A DNA stretch of 7,707 bases, taken from assembly GCA_002842195.1 (NCBI GenBank), contig PHCL01000054.1, forward strand, positions 1 to 7,707, written 5' to 3'. Position numbers and translations under genes: made by a program. The notes under the pieces were generated by a model. It was not told the origin of the DNA and ran no database searches. It saw nothing but the letters and a program-made list of their open reading frames with translations. This stretch comes from Betaproteobacteria bacterium HGW-Betaproteobacteria-20. GTDB taxonomy: Bacteria > Pseudomonadota > Gammaproteobacteria > Burkholderiales > Methylophilaceae. Position 1 is the stretch's first letter. Every line of letters begins with the position of its first letter. Of this stretch, positions 1-6,610 are shown piece by piece.

Positions 1-37
1 ACGTACCAAGCAACTAAAGCTTGAATTGAAAGCTTAA
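1..37 (+). CDS. Possible C-terminal end of an upstream gene (5' truncated)
   Basis: The second reading frame is open from position 2 and gives RTKQLKLELKA before a TAA at 35-37, five nucleotides ahead of the mutM ATG. The charged, helix-like tail and tight spacing suggest the end of a gene co-transcribed with mutM. In many betaproteobacteria the gene before mutM encodes a tetratricopeptide-repeat protein, and this tail would suit one, but that is inference from gene order. Eleven residues are too few to identify a family, and the frame could be open by chance. Confidence 0.35.
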   Translation, partial: RTKQLKLELKA

Positions 38-42
38 GGTGC

Positions 43-879
43 ATGCCAGAACTCCCTGAGGTAGAAACCACTCGCCGCGGGCTTTTGACCCTTGTTGGCA
101 AGCTGGTTAAATCGGTCACCATTCGTCACCCTACGCTGCGCTGGCCAATTCCGCAGCACCTGCCTCAAACCTTACCTGATCAAACGCTACGCGGCCTTAC
201 TCGCCGTGCTAAATATATACTGTGCGAGTTTGACACTGGTGTTTTACTTGTGCATCTGGGTATGTCTGGCCGAATTCAATTGCTGGATGACAATTACCCG
301 CCAGAAAAACATGATCATTTTGATATTGAATTCAATGGTGGCCAGGTATTGCGCCTGCGCGATCCACGCAGATTTGGTGCGGTATTGTGGATTGAAAATA
401 ATGGCCTGGATATAGATGTTAAAGCTATTCACCATCCATTATTAAACAGCTTAGGCCCGGAACCGCTGGAAGCTGGCTTTAATGCAGAGTATTTGCACAA
501 AGCCTTAAACAACAAAACCCTTGCCATTAAAAACGCCATCATGGACAGTCATGTAGTGGTGGGCGTGGGTAATATTTACGCCTCAGAATCATTATTCAGA
601 GCGGGTATCCATCCGCAAACATCAGCCAACAAGCTAAGTATAAGGCGCTGTGAAAAGTTGGTTGCAGAAATTAAATGCACATTGCAGGATGCGCTATTAG
701 CCGGTGGCAGTAGCTTACGGGATTTTTTTGGTACAGATGGTAACCCAGGCTATTTTCAGCAGGAGTATTTTGTGTACGGACGTACAGGTGCGTCATGCAA
801 GGTTTGCACAAAGTTGATTAAATGCATCCGTTTAGGACAACGTTCCACTTTTTATTGTGAGCAATGCCAAAAGCGCTAA
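43..879 (+). CDS. mutM: Formamidopyrimidine-DNA glycosylase (Fpg/MutM)
   Basis: Bifunctional base-excision repair enzyme that removes 8-oxoguanine and formamidopyrimidines and then cleaves the abasic site by beta,delta-elimination. The 278-residue protein is full length for the family. It opens with MPELPEVET, where Pro2 is the Schiff-base nucleophile after Met removal and Glu3 is the catalytic acid. Lys57 lies in RAKY. The DNA-intercalating residues are Met74 (HLGMSG), Arg109 and Phe111 (DPRRFG). The helix-two-turn-helix has VGVGNIYASE with Asn177. The C-terminal zinc finger is complete (Cys252, Cys255, Cys272, Cys275) with Arg267 in GQRSTFYC. The ATG at 43 is fixed by the need for Pro at position 2. 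AAGG at 36-39 is a closely spaced ribosome-binding site that overlaps the preceding stop codon, which suggests coupling to the upstream gene. No promoter is visible in the 42 bases available. The downstream gene ubiB is convergent. Identification is secure. Confidence 0.97.
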   Translation: MPELPEVETTRRGLLTLVGKLVKSVTIRHPTLRWPIPQHLPQTLPDQTLRGLTRRAKYILCEFDTGVLLVHLGMSGRIQLLDDNYPPEKHDHFDIEFNGGQVLRLRDPRRFGAVLWIENNGLDIDVKAIHHPLLNSLGPEPLEAGFNAEYLHKALNNKTLAIKNAIMDSHVVVGVGNIYASESLFRAGIHPQTSANKLSIRRCEKLVAEIKCTLQDALLAGGSSLRDFFGTDGNPGYFQQEYFVYGRTGASCKVCTKLIKCIRLGQRSTFYCEQCQKR

Positions 880-924
880 AAATCTGTACGACATTTCGAT
901 TAATTTAGTCTTCAATTAAATATG

Positions 925-974
925 GGCTTTAATAAAACCTGGTGCTCAATAAACCCAGGTGCTTAATAAAATCT
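925..974. repeat. Three tandem degenerate 17-bp repeats
   Basis: Three head-to-tail units at 925-940, 941-957 and 958-974 share the pattern GGYGCTYAATAAAAYCT. The second and third are nearly identical over GGTGCT(C/T)AATAAA; the first is one base shorter and more diverged. The repeat edges also create an inverted pair ACCTGG (937-942) / CCAGGT (955-960) with a 12-nt loop. They lie just downstream of mutM in the convergent gap. No function can be assigned from the sequence; replication slippage or a degraded protein-binding array are both possible. Confidence 0.55.
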
Positions 975-981
975 ACGAGAG

Positions 982-1025
982 AAAAACGTTGCCCTGTGAG
1001 GCGCTTACAGAAAGGCTCTCAGGGC
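982..1025 (-). terminator. Likely intrinsic terminator of the DUF971-ubiEJB operon
   Basis: GCCCTGTGAG (991-1000) pairs with CTCTCAGGGC (1016-1025) over ten positions with one mismatch, leaving a 15-nt loop. Read on the minus strand, the stem is followed after four bases (AACG) by five U residues (complement of A982-986) and a pyrimidine-rich run. This is the right position and direction to end the transcript coming from ubiB, whose stop codon is about 75 bp upstream. The loop is large and the U-run is short and offset, so termination strength is uncertain. The stem could also help stop mutM transcripts from the other side, but no U-run follows on the plus strand. Confidence 0.5.
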
Positions 1026-1043
1026 ACCTTGTCCGAAGGGTGC
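1024..1043. other. Second hairpin abutting the terminator stem
   Basis: GCACCTT (1024-1030) pairs with AAGGGTGC (1036-1043), with a single bulged G and a five-base loop GTCCG. Its first two bases are the last two bases of the neighbouring 991-1025 stem, so the two hairpins share their base and form a compact double structure. Neither strand has a strong T-run after it. It may be an accessory stem of a bidirectional terminator or part of a short structured RNA; the sequence does not decide. Confidence 0.4.
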
Positions 1044-1097
1044 TAAATTTCGTCTAAAAATTGTATGGAATTAAGTTGAATGATGTGCATTAAACTC

Positions 1098-1122
1098 GGC
1101 TTATGTAAGCCAGAGCATAAGC
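1098..1122. repeat. Overlapping inverted repeats across the ubiB stop codon
   Basis: GCTTATG (1099-1105) and CATAAGC (1116-1122) are a perfect seven-base inverted repeat with a 10-nt loop. A competing pair, GGCTTA (1098-1103) and TAAGCC (1106-1111), shares the left arm. The ubiB stop codon (1101-1103, minus strand) lies inside both stems. No T-run follows, so this is not a standard terminator, though a 3' hairpin could stabilise the mRNA end. Confidence 0.4.
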
Positions 1123-2645
1123 AAGCTTAATAGCTGTACTGAAACCAGCAACACAATAGCCAGTGTTAATCTTTTTTGCCAGCGGGCCTGTTTTTGCTGT
1201 GCTTGAATTAACGCATCAAAGGTCTGTTGTATCGATGCATCTTGCCCGAAATGCGTTTGCTGATTTAAAAACTGATGCACTAAACGCGGCATTTTCGGTA
1301 AATTTTTAGCGATAAAGGGCAGTTCTTTTTTTAGCGTTTTCGCCACGCTACGCCAGCCAATTTGTTCGCTCATCCAGCGTTTTAGAAATGGCTTGGCGGT
1401 TTGCCATAGGTCGATGTTAGGATCTAAATCTCGACCTAAGCCTTCAATATTCAACAAGGTTTTTTGTAACATGACCAGTTGCGGCTGAATGATTACGCCA
1501 AATTTTCGCGACATTTGAAATAGACTGAGTAAGGTGCGGCCAAAAGATATGTCTTTAAGCGGCTTGTTAAAAATTGGCTCGCAAATAGCACGCACGGCGG
1601 TTTCCAGTGCTTCTACATTAGTGTCTTTTGGCACCCAGCCAGATTCAATGTGCGCTACCGCTACATCACGATAATCACGGTTGAAAAACGCTAAAAAATT
1701 ACGCGCAAGATAGTATTTATCGTTGTCTGTAAGCGTGCCCATAATGCCGAAATCAAGTGCAATATAACGACCATCATCTGCTACTTGTATGTTGCCAGGA
1801 TGCATGTCCGCATGAAAAAAACCGTCTCTAAACACTTGGGTGAAAAATATTTCTACACCATCATGTGCGAGTTTGGTAATGTCTATGCCTTTGCTACGTA
1901 GCACGTCTATTTTGCTGATAGGTGTGCCTACCATGCGTTGCATCACCATTACTTCTTTACGGCACCAATCCCAATAAACTTCTGGCACCAGTAAGTTTTT
2001 TTCAGGGAAATTACCCGCAAGCCGTGCGCAGTTAGCGGCCTCCAGCGTTAAATCCAGTTCGCTATGGGTATGTTCTGCAAATTCAGCGACTACTTCACGT
2101 GGTTTCAGGCGTTTGATTTCATCTGATAAAAGCTGTAACAGCCAAGCGCCGGTATCTAGCAACTTTAAATCATGGTTAATCACCTTGGCAATGTCTGGGC
2201 GTAGCACTTTTACTGCAACGGGTGTGCCGTCAAGCAGGCGTGCAAAATGTACCTGTGCGACGGATGCGCTGGCAACAGCGTCTTGTTCAAAGTCAGAGAA
2301 AACTTGATTTAATGGTAAGTTAAACGCTGCTTGTATGGTTTTTTCAACTTCGGCGTATGCAAACGGTGGCACTTGATCCTGCAATTTGGCTAGGTCATCG
2401 GCAATATCCAGCGGAATCAAATCGCGTCGGGTAGACAGCATTTGCCCGAATTTAACAAAAATCGGGCCTAACGATTCTAGTGCTAATCTAAGCCTTTCAC
2501 CGCGCGGCTGGTGTTTGTTCCGCCAGAATAACAAGCCATTCAGGATGCTCTGCAGTGGTTTTAACTTGGTGTGGCTTAGTACGAACTCGTCTAAACCAAA
2601 CTTCAGGGCTACAAAGATAATGTAAAAAAGTCGAAAAACTCGCAT
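1101..2645 (-). CDS. ubiB: UbiB, atypical kinase/ATPase of ubiquinone biosynthesis
   Basis: Member of the ABC1/ADCK/COQ8 protein-kinase-like family, membrane-anchored, required for aerobic ubiquinone synthesis. Known members act as ATPases assisting the lipid-handling Ubi complex; their exact substrate is debated. Diagnostic features of the 514-residue protein are the KxGQ motif (KFGQ, 65-68), the alanine-rich loop replacing the usual glycine-rich loop (ASASVAQVH, 125-133), the ATP-site lysine in VAVK (Lys146), the catalytic-like HADMHPGN (278-285) and the metal-binding DFG (298-300). A hydrophobic segment at about 494-512 is the C-terminal membrane anchor; E. coli UbiB has two C-terminal helices and is slightly longer (546). 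The ATG at 2643-2645 lies four bases after the ubiJ stop and lacks a clear Shine-Dalgarno, so translation is probably coupled to ubiJ. It is the last gene of the operon and convergent with mutM. Confidence 0.96.
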   Translation of the reverse strand: MRVFRLFYIIFVALKFGLDEFVLSHTKLKPLQSILNGLLFWRNKHQPRGERLRLALESLGPIFVKFGQMLSTRRDLIPLDIADDLAKLQDQVPPFAYAEVEKTIQAAFNLPLNQVFSDFEQDAVASASVAQVHFARLLDGTPVAVKVLRPDIAKVINHDLKLLDTGAWLLQLLSDEIKRLKPREVVAEFAEHTHSELDLTLEAANCARLAGNFPEKNLLVPEVYWDWCRKEVMVMQRMVGTPISKIDVLRSKGIDITKLAHDGVEIFFTQVFRDGFFHADMHPGNIQVADDGRYIALDFGIMGTLTDNDKYYLARNFLAFFNRDYRDVAVAHIESGWVPKDTNVEALETAVRAICEPIFNKPLKDISFGRTLLSLFQMSRKFGVIIQPQLVMLQKTLLNIEGLGRDLDPNIDLWQTAKPFLKRWMSEQIGWRSVAKTLKKELPFIAKNLPKMPRLVHQFLNQQTHFGQDASIQQTFDALIQAQQKQARWQKRLTLAIVLLVSVQLLSLLMLWLT

Positions 2646-2649
2646 AAGT

Positions 2650-3252
2650 TTATTGGGTGCTATCTACAGATTGGTTGTTTAGCTGCTGGCTCAGCCTAGT
2701 TATTTTTTTCTCAAACCGCGCTACATCTGCCCGCAATGTGTCCACTTGCTTATTAAACTCTTCCACATGGCGTTTTTTAGCAATCAGCGGTTTTTCTTCT
2801 TGCCAATATTCGCTTAGCATTTCGGCTAGATTGACGCTGGTTTCTTTCACTGTTTTAACTGTGTGACGACCAAAATTACCTAATTTACTGGCTGGAATAT
2901 CGCCGATGAAATTGCTTAAATCATCTTCGTAATCCCAGCGTACATTTGCAAGCACTTTGGCTAACTCAGCCGCCAAATGCGTGTCACCTTCAATGCTGAT
3001 CTGCATTTTTGCTGCCTCATCCTTAGCGATTAAACGTAGCAATAGGCCCGGTGAAATAGTCACTATGGCATCTGCAGTATTGACTTCTCCTGCAATCGCT
3101 AAATTGCCGTTCTCTAAAATAACCAGACTGTTAGAAATAAATGCGACATTGAACTGTACAGACTTGCCCGCGAATGGCTGCAGCATTGCATTTGCCCAGC
3201 TATTTTGGCTAATGAGGTGTTGTAATAAGCGCGTAGAAAACCGTTTAAACAT
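2650..3252 (-). CDS. ubiJ: UbiJ, SCP2-domain ubiquinone biosynthesis accessory factor
   Basis: About 200 residues. The N-terminal two-thirds (roughly 10-118) fits an SCP2 sterol-carrier-like lipid-binding domain, ending in the family-typical [13 protein letters not shown] (106-118). A charged helical tail (about 160-192, [11 protein letters not shown]...) looks like a short coiled coil. In E. coli, UbiJ binds the isoprenoid tail of ubiquinone intermediates, partners UbiK and is needed for the soluble Ubi metabolon. Its place between ubiE and ubiB is the classic ubiEJB order and is the strongest support for the name. I chose the ATG at 3250-3252, which overlaps the ubiE stop by 8 nt. A TTG three bases earlier (3253-3255) is also possible, since the upstream AAGGG is better spaced for it; the proteins differ by one residue. 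No ubiK gene is in the window. Confidence 0.9.
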   Translation of the reverse strand: MFKRFSTRLLQHLISQNSWANAMLQPFAGKSVQFNVAFISNSLVILENGNLAIAGEVNTADAIVTISPGLLLRLIAKDEAAKMQISIEGDTHLAAELAKVLANVRWDYEDDLSNFIGDIPASKLGNFGRHTVKTVKETSVNLAEMLSEYWQEEKPLIAKKRHVEEFNKQVDTLRADVARFEKKITRLSQQLNNQSVDSTQ

Positions 3253-4003
3253 CAAGTTTATAACCCTTATGCAATGCGACTACCCCCGCAGAAAGGTTGT
3301 AGTAATCAACTTTGCCTAAACCTGCGTCAATCATCATTTGCTTGAGCGTTTCCTGGTCGGGATGCATGCGGATAGATTCGGCAAGATACTGGTAACTTTC
3401 GGCATCTTTCGCGAGAATTTTCCCCATCAATGGTAGTAATTTAAACGAATAGGCATCGTAAATTTTAGATAATGGCTGCCAGACTTTTGAAAATTCCAGT
3501 ACCAGCACCCTGCCGCCAACCTTGAGTACACGCTGCATTTCAGCCAGAGCAGCGTCTTTATGCGTCATGTTGCGCAAGCCAAATGCCACGATTACGCAAT
3601 CAAAGTAATTGTCAGGGAAGGGCAGTTTTTCAGCATCACATTGCAATGCCGGCACATTCAAGCCTGCGTCCAGCATGCGGTCACGACCAACGCCCAGCAT
3701 GGAGGCGTTGATGTCGGTGAGTATTACCTGGCCTTCGGCGCCTACTTTTTTGGCGAATAATTTAGATAAATCGCCACTACCGCCTGCGATATCCAACACT
3801 TTATCGCCTGATTTAATACCGCTGATTTCGACTGCAAAACGCTTCCAGCCGCGGTGCATGCCAGCGGACATGACATCGTTCATCAAATCATATTTACTGG
3901 CGACGGAATGAAATACTTCGCCGACTTTTTTGGCTTTCTCTGCCTCAGCTACAGTTTTAAAGCCAAAATGCGTGTCTTGATTTGCGTTGTGTTCAGTGCT
4001 CAT
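3245..4003 (-). CDS. ubiE: UbiE, ubiquinone/menaquinone C-methyltransferase
   Basis: SAM-dependent methyltransferase of 252 residues, normal for the family. It C-methylates the 2-octaprenyl-6-methoxy-1,4-benzoquinol ring in ubiquinone synthesis, and demethylmenaquinol where menaquinone is made; ubiquinone is the expected product here. Both family signatures are present: [16 protein letters not shown] (38-53) and [15 protein letters not shown] (158-172). SAM-binding motif I is [12 protein letters not shown] (69-80), the acidic end of the next strand is TDIN (96-99), and CDAEKLPFP (122-130) forms the following motif. The first 25 or so residues are hydrophilic, as usual. The ATG at 4001-4003 is preceded by a weak purine-rich site (AAGAGAG) 4 nt upstream. 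It lies 17 nt after the DUF971 stop codon and overlaps ubiJ, so it is in the middle of the operon. Confidence 0.97.
   Translation of the reverse strand: MSTEHNANQDTHFGFKTVAEAEKAKKVGEVFHSVASKYDLMNDVMSAGMHRGWKRFAVEISGIKSGDKVLDIAGGSGDLSKLFAKKVGAEGQVILTDINASMLGVGRDRMLDAGLNVPALQCDAEKLPFPDNYFDCVIVAFGLRNMTHKDAALAEMQRVLKVGGRVLVLEFSKVWQPLSKIYDAYSFKLLPLMGKILAKDAESYQYLAESIRMHPDQETLKQMMIDAGLGKVDYYNLSAGVVALHKGYKLDV
3264..3268 (-). promoter_or_regulatory. Ribosome-binding site of ubiJ inside ubiE
   Basis: The minus strand reads AAGGG here, within the Lys-Gly codons near the end of ubiE. The gap is 8 nt to a TTG codon (3253-3255) and 11 nt to the ATG (3250-3252). Spacing favours TTG and codon preference favours ATG, so the start is ambiguous by one codon. 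Either way translation starts inside ubiE, which points to coupling. Confidence 0.5.
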
Positions 4004-4020
4004 GGTGCTCTCTTTGCAAA

Positions 4021-4395
4021 CTATACTTTTCTTTTAATGCCAGCCGCGCTTAACTTGCCTAAATACTCTAACCAAAGCGCTTCATAGTCGCGCCCTAAAT
4101 CGTATAAATAATCCCAGGAATATAGGCCGGTATCATGGCCATCTGAGAATGTAAGCTTAACTGCGTAATTGCCCACGGGCTCTATTGCGATGATATTCAC
4201 GTCTTCCTTGCCTATTTGCAATACTTCTTGCCCGCGACCATGACCGCGAACTTCCGCGGATGGCGAATACGCCCGCAAAAACTCGCAAGACAACATGCAT
4301 TCAGTGTTGTCATCAAACTTTATTTCGAGTAAGCGGGATGCCTGATGCAGGCGAATGTCTATAGGACGGGGTGAATTAGTAGTGAGTCCGCTCAT
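4021..4395 (-). CDS. DUF971 (gamma-butyrobetaine hydroxylase N-terminal-like) protein
   Basis: Stand-alone domain of 124 residues related to the N-terminal domain of gamma-butyrobetaine hydroxylase (DUF971/GBBH-like_N). The recognisable core is [14 protein letters not shown] (40-53), followed by [27 protein letters not shown] (71-97), in which [12 protein letters not shown] is the most conserved stretch. In the eukaryotic enzyme this domain binds structural zinc through Cys and His. Here Cys33, Cys37, His52 and His87 are candidate ligands, but the pattern is not the same and I cannot confirm a site. There is no oxygenase domain, so it is not a hydroxylase by itself. It is first in the operon, 17 nt before ubiE, and related proteins are often found next to ubiE in betaproteobacteria, frequently after hslVU, which is absent here. 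Its function is unknown; a link to ubiquinone or Fe-S chemistry is only a guess. The ATG at 4393-4395 has no clear Shine-Dalgarno. Confidence 0.88.
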   Translation of the reverse strand: MSGLTTNSPRPIDIRLHQASRLLEIKFDDNTECMLSCEFLRAYSPSAEVRGHGRGQEVLQIGKEDVNIIAIEPVGNYAVKLTFSDGHDTGLYSWDYLYDLGRDYEALWLEYLGKLSAAGIKRKV

Positions 4396-4416
4396 TTAAC
4401 TGCCGTTTTTCAAGTA

Positions 4417-4444
4417 ATTATATTTGATAAAAACATGATGATAA
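4417..4444 (-). promoter_or_regulatory. Candidate sigma-70 promoter of the DUF971-ubiEJB operon
   Basis: On the minus strand, a perfect -10 TATAAT (complement of 4417-4422) follows TTATCA (complement of 4439-4444, four of six matches to TTGACA) with a 16-nt spacer. The expected start of transcription is near 4410, giving a leader of only about 15 nt before the DUF971 ATG. This is the only good promoter match upstream of the four-gene operon. A regulatory protein-binding site cannot be assigned. Confidence 0.5.
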
Positions 4445-4486
4445 CAGAATGACATGGTTTGATGCTGCCTGACCATTGCGTATCAA

Positions 4487-4500
4487 TCACTTAACAGTGA
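4487..4500. repeat. Short palindrome in the divergent promoter region
   Basis: TCACT (4487-4491) and AGTGA (4496-4500) form a perfect five-base inverted repeat around TAAC. It sits between the two outward-facing promoter candidates, about 45 bp from the minus -35 and 72 bp from the plus -35. It could be an operator half-site pair, but a match this short occurs often by chance. Confidence 0.2.
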
Positions 4501-4571
4501 ATAACAAAGCCGCTCATCTATAAATAACAGCCTTTTATCTGAACCTTATTTTAAATGGGGATAATAATTGC

Positions 4572-4600
4572 TTGATTAGGTTGATTGTTTTTTAAATAAT
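4572..4600 (+). promoter_or_regulatory. Candidate sigma-70 promoter of the dynamin-like GTPase gene
   Basis: TTGATT (4572-4577, four of six matches to TTGACA) is followed after 17 nt by AATAAT (4595-4600, five of six matches to TATAAT). Transcription would start near 4607, leaving a leader of roughly 33 nt before the GTG codon. The surroundings are A/T-rich, so chance matches are likely, but spacing and position fit. Confidence 0.4.
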
Positions 4601-4629
4601 GATTAAAGTCCTATTAAGTAAAAATGCGT

Positions 4630-4634
4630 AAGGA
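4630..4634 (+). promoter_or_regulatory. Ribosome-binding site deciding the GTG start of the GTPase
   Basis: AAGGA lies five bases before the GTG at 4640-4642. The only nearby ATG (4624-4626) is in another frame and stops after 11 codons. The next in-frame ATG codes for Met45, inside the region before the G domain. The GTG is therefore the best start. Confidence 0.65.
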
Positions 4635-4639
4635 CTATT

Positions 4640-6610
4640 GTGGATCAAGAAAATTCTAAAGGTAAGTTAGCGCATCAATTTGCAGCCTATACTGAATGGC
4701 GGAAAGCCTTGGTAGATACGATAGATGATTATCGTAGCTGGCTCAATGAGCAAGAGCTGAATGATGGTCAAATGGACCAGCGCATACAGCAGTTGCTAGA
4801 TAGACTGCGTGAAGATAAGCTTAATGTCGCTTTTGTTGCTGAGTTTTCGCGCGGTAAGTCCGAGCTTATCAATGCGATTTTTTTTGCAGGCTACGGCACG
4901 CGATTATTGCCGTCAAGCGCTGGCCGTACCACAATGTGCCCCACAGAACTGCTATACGATAAATCCAAACCCAGTTCAATCATGTTGCTGCCGATTGAAA
5001 CGCGTCTTTCTGACGCAACCACCACCGAATATAAGCGTTACCCAGATGAATGGAAAACCGTCACTTTCGAGGTGGATTCCAATGAAAGTATGGTCAATGC
5101 ATTTAAGGAAGTGAGTAGCACCAAGGCTGTTCCGCTTTTAGACGCTGAAAAATATGGCCTGTTTGACCCCAATAGTGCAGATGATGCACTGAGCGTTAAC
5201 AAAGACGGCACTATTGATGTGCCATGTTGGCGCTATGCCATGATTAACTTCCCGCACCCGTTGCTTGAGCAGGGTCTGGTGATTCTAGATACGCCAGGCT
5301 TGAATGCGATTGGTACCGAGCCTGAATTAACGCTCAATATGTTACCCAATGCGCATGCGGTGCTATTTATATTGGCTGCCGATACAGGGGTGACTAAATC
5401 TGAAATTGATGTTTGGCGTCAATATATTAGCGGCACGCGCTGGAAGCAAAAAGGCCGGCTGGCGGTACTCAATAAAATTGATGGTCTTTGGGATGAGCTG
5501 AAGAATGAAGCGGATATTCAGACTGAGCTTACCAAGCAAATTAAAACCAGTGCAGAGCTGCTAGGCTTGGAAACCAATCAAATATTTCCAATTTCAGCAC
5601 AAAAAGGTTTGCTGGCCAAGGTGAACGGAGATGAGCCATTGCTCATTAAGAGCCGTATTTTAGAGCTTGAAAAAGCATTGTCTGACGAATTGATTCCGTC
5701 TAAAAAAGAAATTGTGCGCGACAACACGCAAAATGAAATTGAAGACTTAATTGCCAGTTCACGCCTTATTTTGGATGCACGTATTTCAGGCATTAATGAT
5801 CAATTGCTTGAATTGCGCGGCTTACGTGGTAAAAATGAAGATGTTGTCGAGCACATGATGAACAAGGTTAAGGTTGATAAAGAAAATTTTGAGAAAGGTT
5901 TACAGCGTTTCCAAGCTTTACGAAGTATTTTCTCTCAACATACAAACCGCCTATTTACATTGCTAGGCATGGAGGCGTTGAAATCTCACGTACATATCAC
6001 GCGTGAAACGATGATTGATGCCAACTTCACTAAAACCATTCGCACGGCAATGGATAACTTTTTCAGTGAACTGAAACAGCGATTAATTTCATCTGATAAA
6101 CAAATTGATGAAATTAAAAAAATGATGGATGTGATGTACGAAAAATTTTCTAAAGAACACGGCCTTCGTAAGTCTGAGCCGCCAGCTTTTTCAACATTAC
6201 GCTATCAAAAAGAGTTAGCAAAACTTGAGCGTGCCTATAAAGAGCAATTCAATACAGCTTTTAATATGATTGCTCATGAGAAAATGACATTGACTAGCCG
6301 ATTTTTTGAAACCTTAGCAAGTCGGGTAATTCATGTTTATGAAGTCGCTAATCGAGATATTGAAAATTGGCTGAAAGCGGTTATTTCACCAATGGAATCG
6401 CAAGTACGTGAACATCAATTGCAATTGCGCCGACGCTTGGAAAGTATCAAGCGCATCTACAAAGCGACAGATACACTGGAAGATCGTATTGCCGAGTTAG
6501 AAGCAATTGAAAAAGGCATTCAGTCGCAGTTAAATGATTTGAAAGTGCTGCAGATGCACATGAAAAATGCGCTTGCATTTGAGTCGACAGAAAATGTGAT
6601 GGCCGCTTAA
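4640..6610 (+). CDS. Dynamin-like GTPase
   Basis: Large GTPase of 656 residues in the bacterial dynamin-family group. The G domain occupies about residues 60-350. Its motifs are the P-loop AEFSRGKS (67-74), switch I threonines Thr97/Thr98 in AGRTTMCPTE, G3 DTPG (217-220), G4 NKID (278-281) and a G5-like PISAQ (317-321). The canonical first P-loop glycine is Ala67; the GKS is intact, so nucleotide binding is expected. Residues 360-656 are charged and helical with likely coiled-coil stretches (about 400-500 and 585-645), consistent with a stalk. I see no hydrophobic transmembrane or paddle segment, so any membrane contact would be peripheral. Family members are proposed to act in membrane remodelling or stress protection, but this subgroup has no role I can name. 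It stands alone between a divergent ubi operon and a convergent flavoprotein gene, whereas many bacterial dynamins occur as adjacent pairs. It starts at GTG with a good AAGGA site. Confidence 0.88.
   Translation: MDQENSKGKLAHQFAAYTEWRKALVDTIDDYRSWLNEQELNDGQMDQRIQQLLDRLREDKLNVAFVAEFSRGKSELINAIFFAGYGTRLLPSSAGRTTMCPTELLYDKSKPSSIMLLPIETRLSDATTTEYKRYPDEWKTVTFEVDSNESMVNAFKEVSSTKAVPLLDAEKYGLFDPNSADDALSVNKDGTIDVPCWRYAMINFPHPLLEQGLVILDTPGLNAIGTEPELTLNMLPNAHAVLFILAADTGVTKSEIDVWRQYISGTRWKQKGRLAVLNKIDGLWDELKNEADIQTELTKQIKTSAELLGLETNQIFPISAQKGLLAKVNGDEPLLIKSRILELEKALSDELIPSKKEIVRDNTQNEIEDLIASSRLILDARISGINDQLLELRGLRGKNEDVVEHMMNKVKVDKENFEKGLQRFQALRSIFSQHTNRLFTLLGMEALKSHVHITRETMIDANFTKTIRTAMDNFFSELKQRLISSDKQIDEIKKMMDVMYEKFSKEHGLRKSEPPAFSTLRYQKELAKLERAYKEQFNTAFNMIAHEKMTLTSRFFETLASRVIHVYEVANRDIENWLKAVISPMESQVREHQLQLRRRLESIKRIYKATDTLEDRIAELEAIEKGIQSQLNDLKVLQMHMKNALAFESTENVMAA

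Noticed and set aside
17..35. AAGCTT inverted pair before mutM
   Set aside because: AAGCTT is itself a palindrome, and the repeat falls in the probable coding tail of the upstream gene; nothing suggests a function.
92..415. Alternative plus-strand frame of 107 codons inside mutM
   Set aside because: Cysteine-rich, low-quality translation in a shifted frame of a clear MutM gene.
991..1043. Integron attC-like or REP-like element
   Set aside because: It has stems, but no integrase, cassette or second copy is in the window and the core-site sequences do not match; termination is the simpler reading.
2957..3319. Plus-strand open frame of 120 codons opposite ubiJ and the ubiE end
   Set aside because: Antisense shadow of two well-supported genes; its sequence shows no family pattern.
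3609..3911. Plus-strand open frames opposite ubiE
   Set aside because: They lie wholly over the conserved methyltransferase motifs on the other strand and have no start signals.
4809..5114. Alternative plus-strand frame inside the GTPase gene
   Set aside because: Overlaps the P-loop and switch I coding sequence of the real frame; no independent support.
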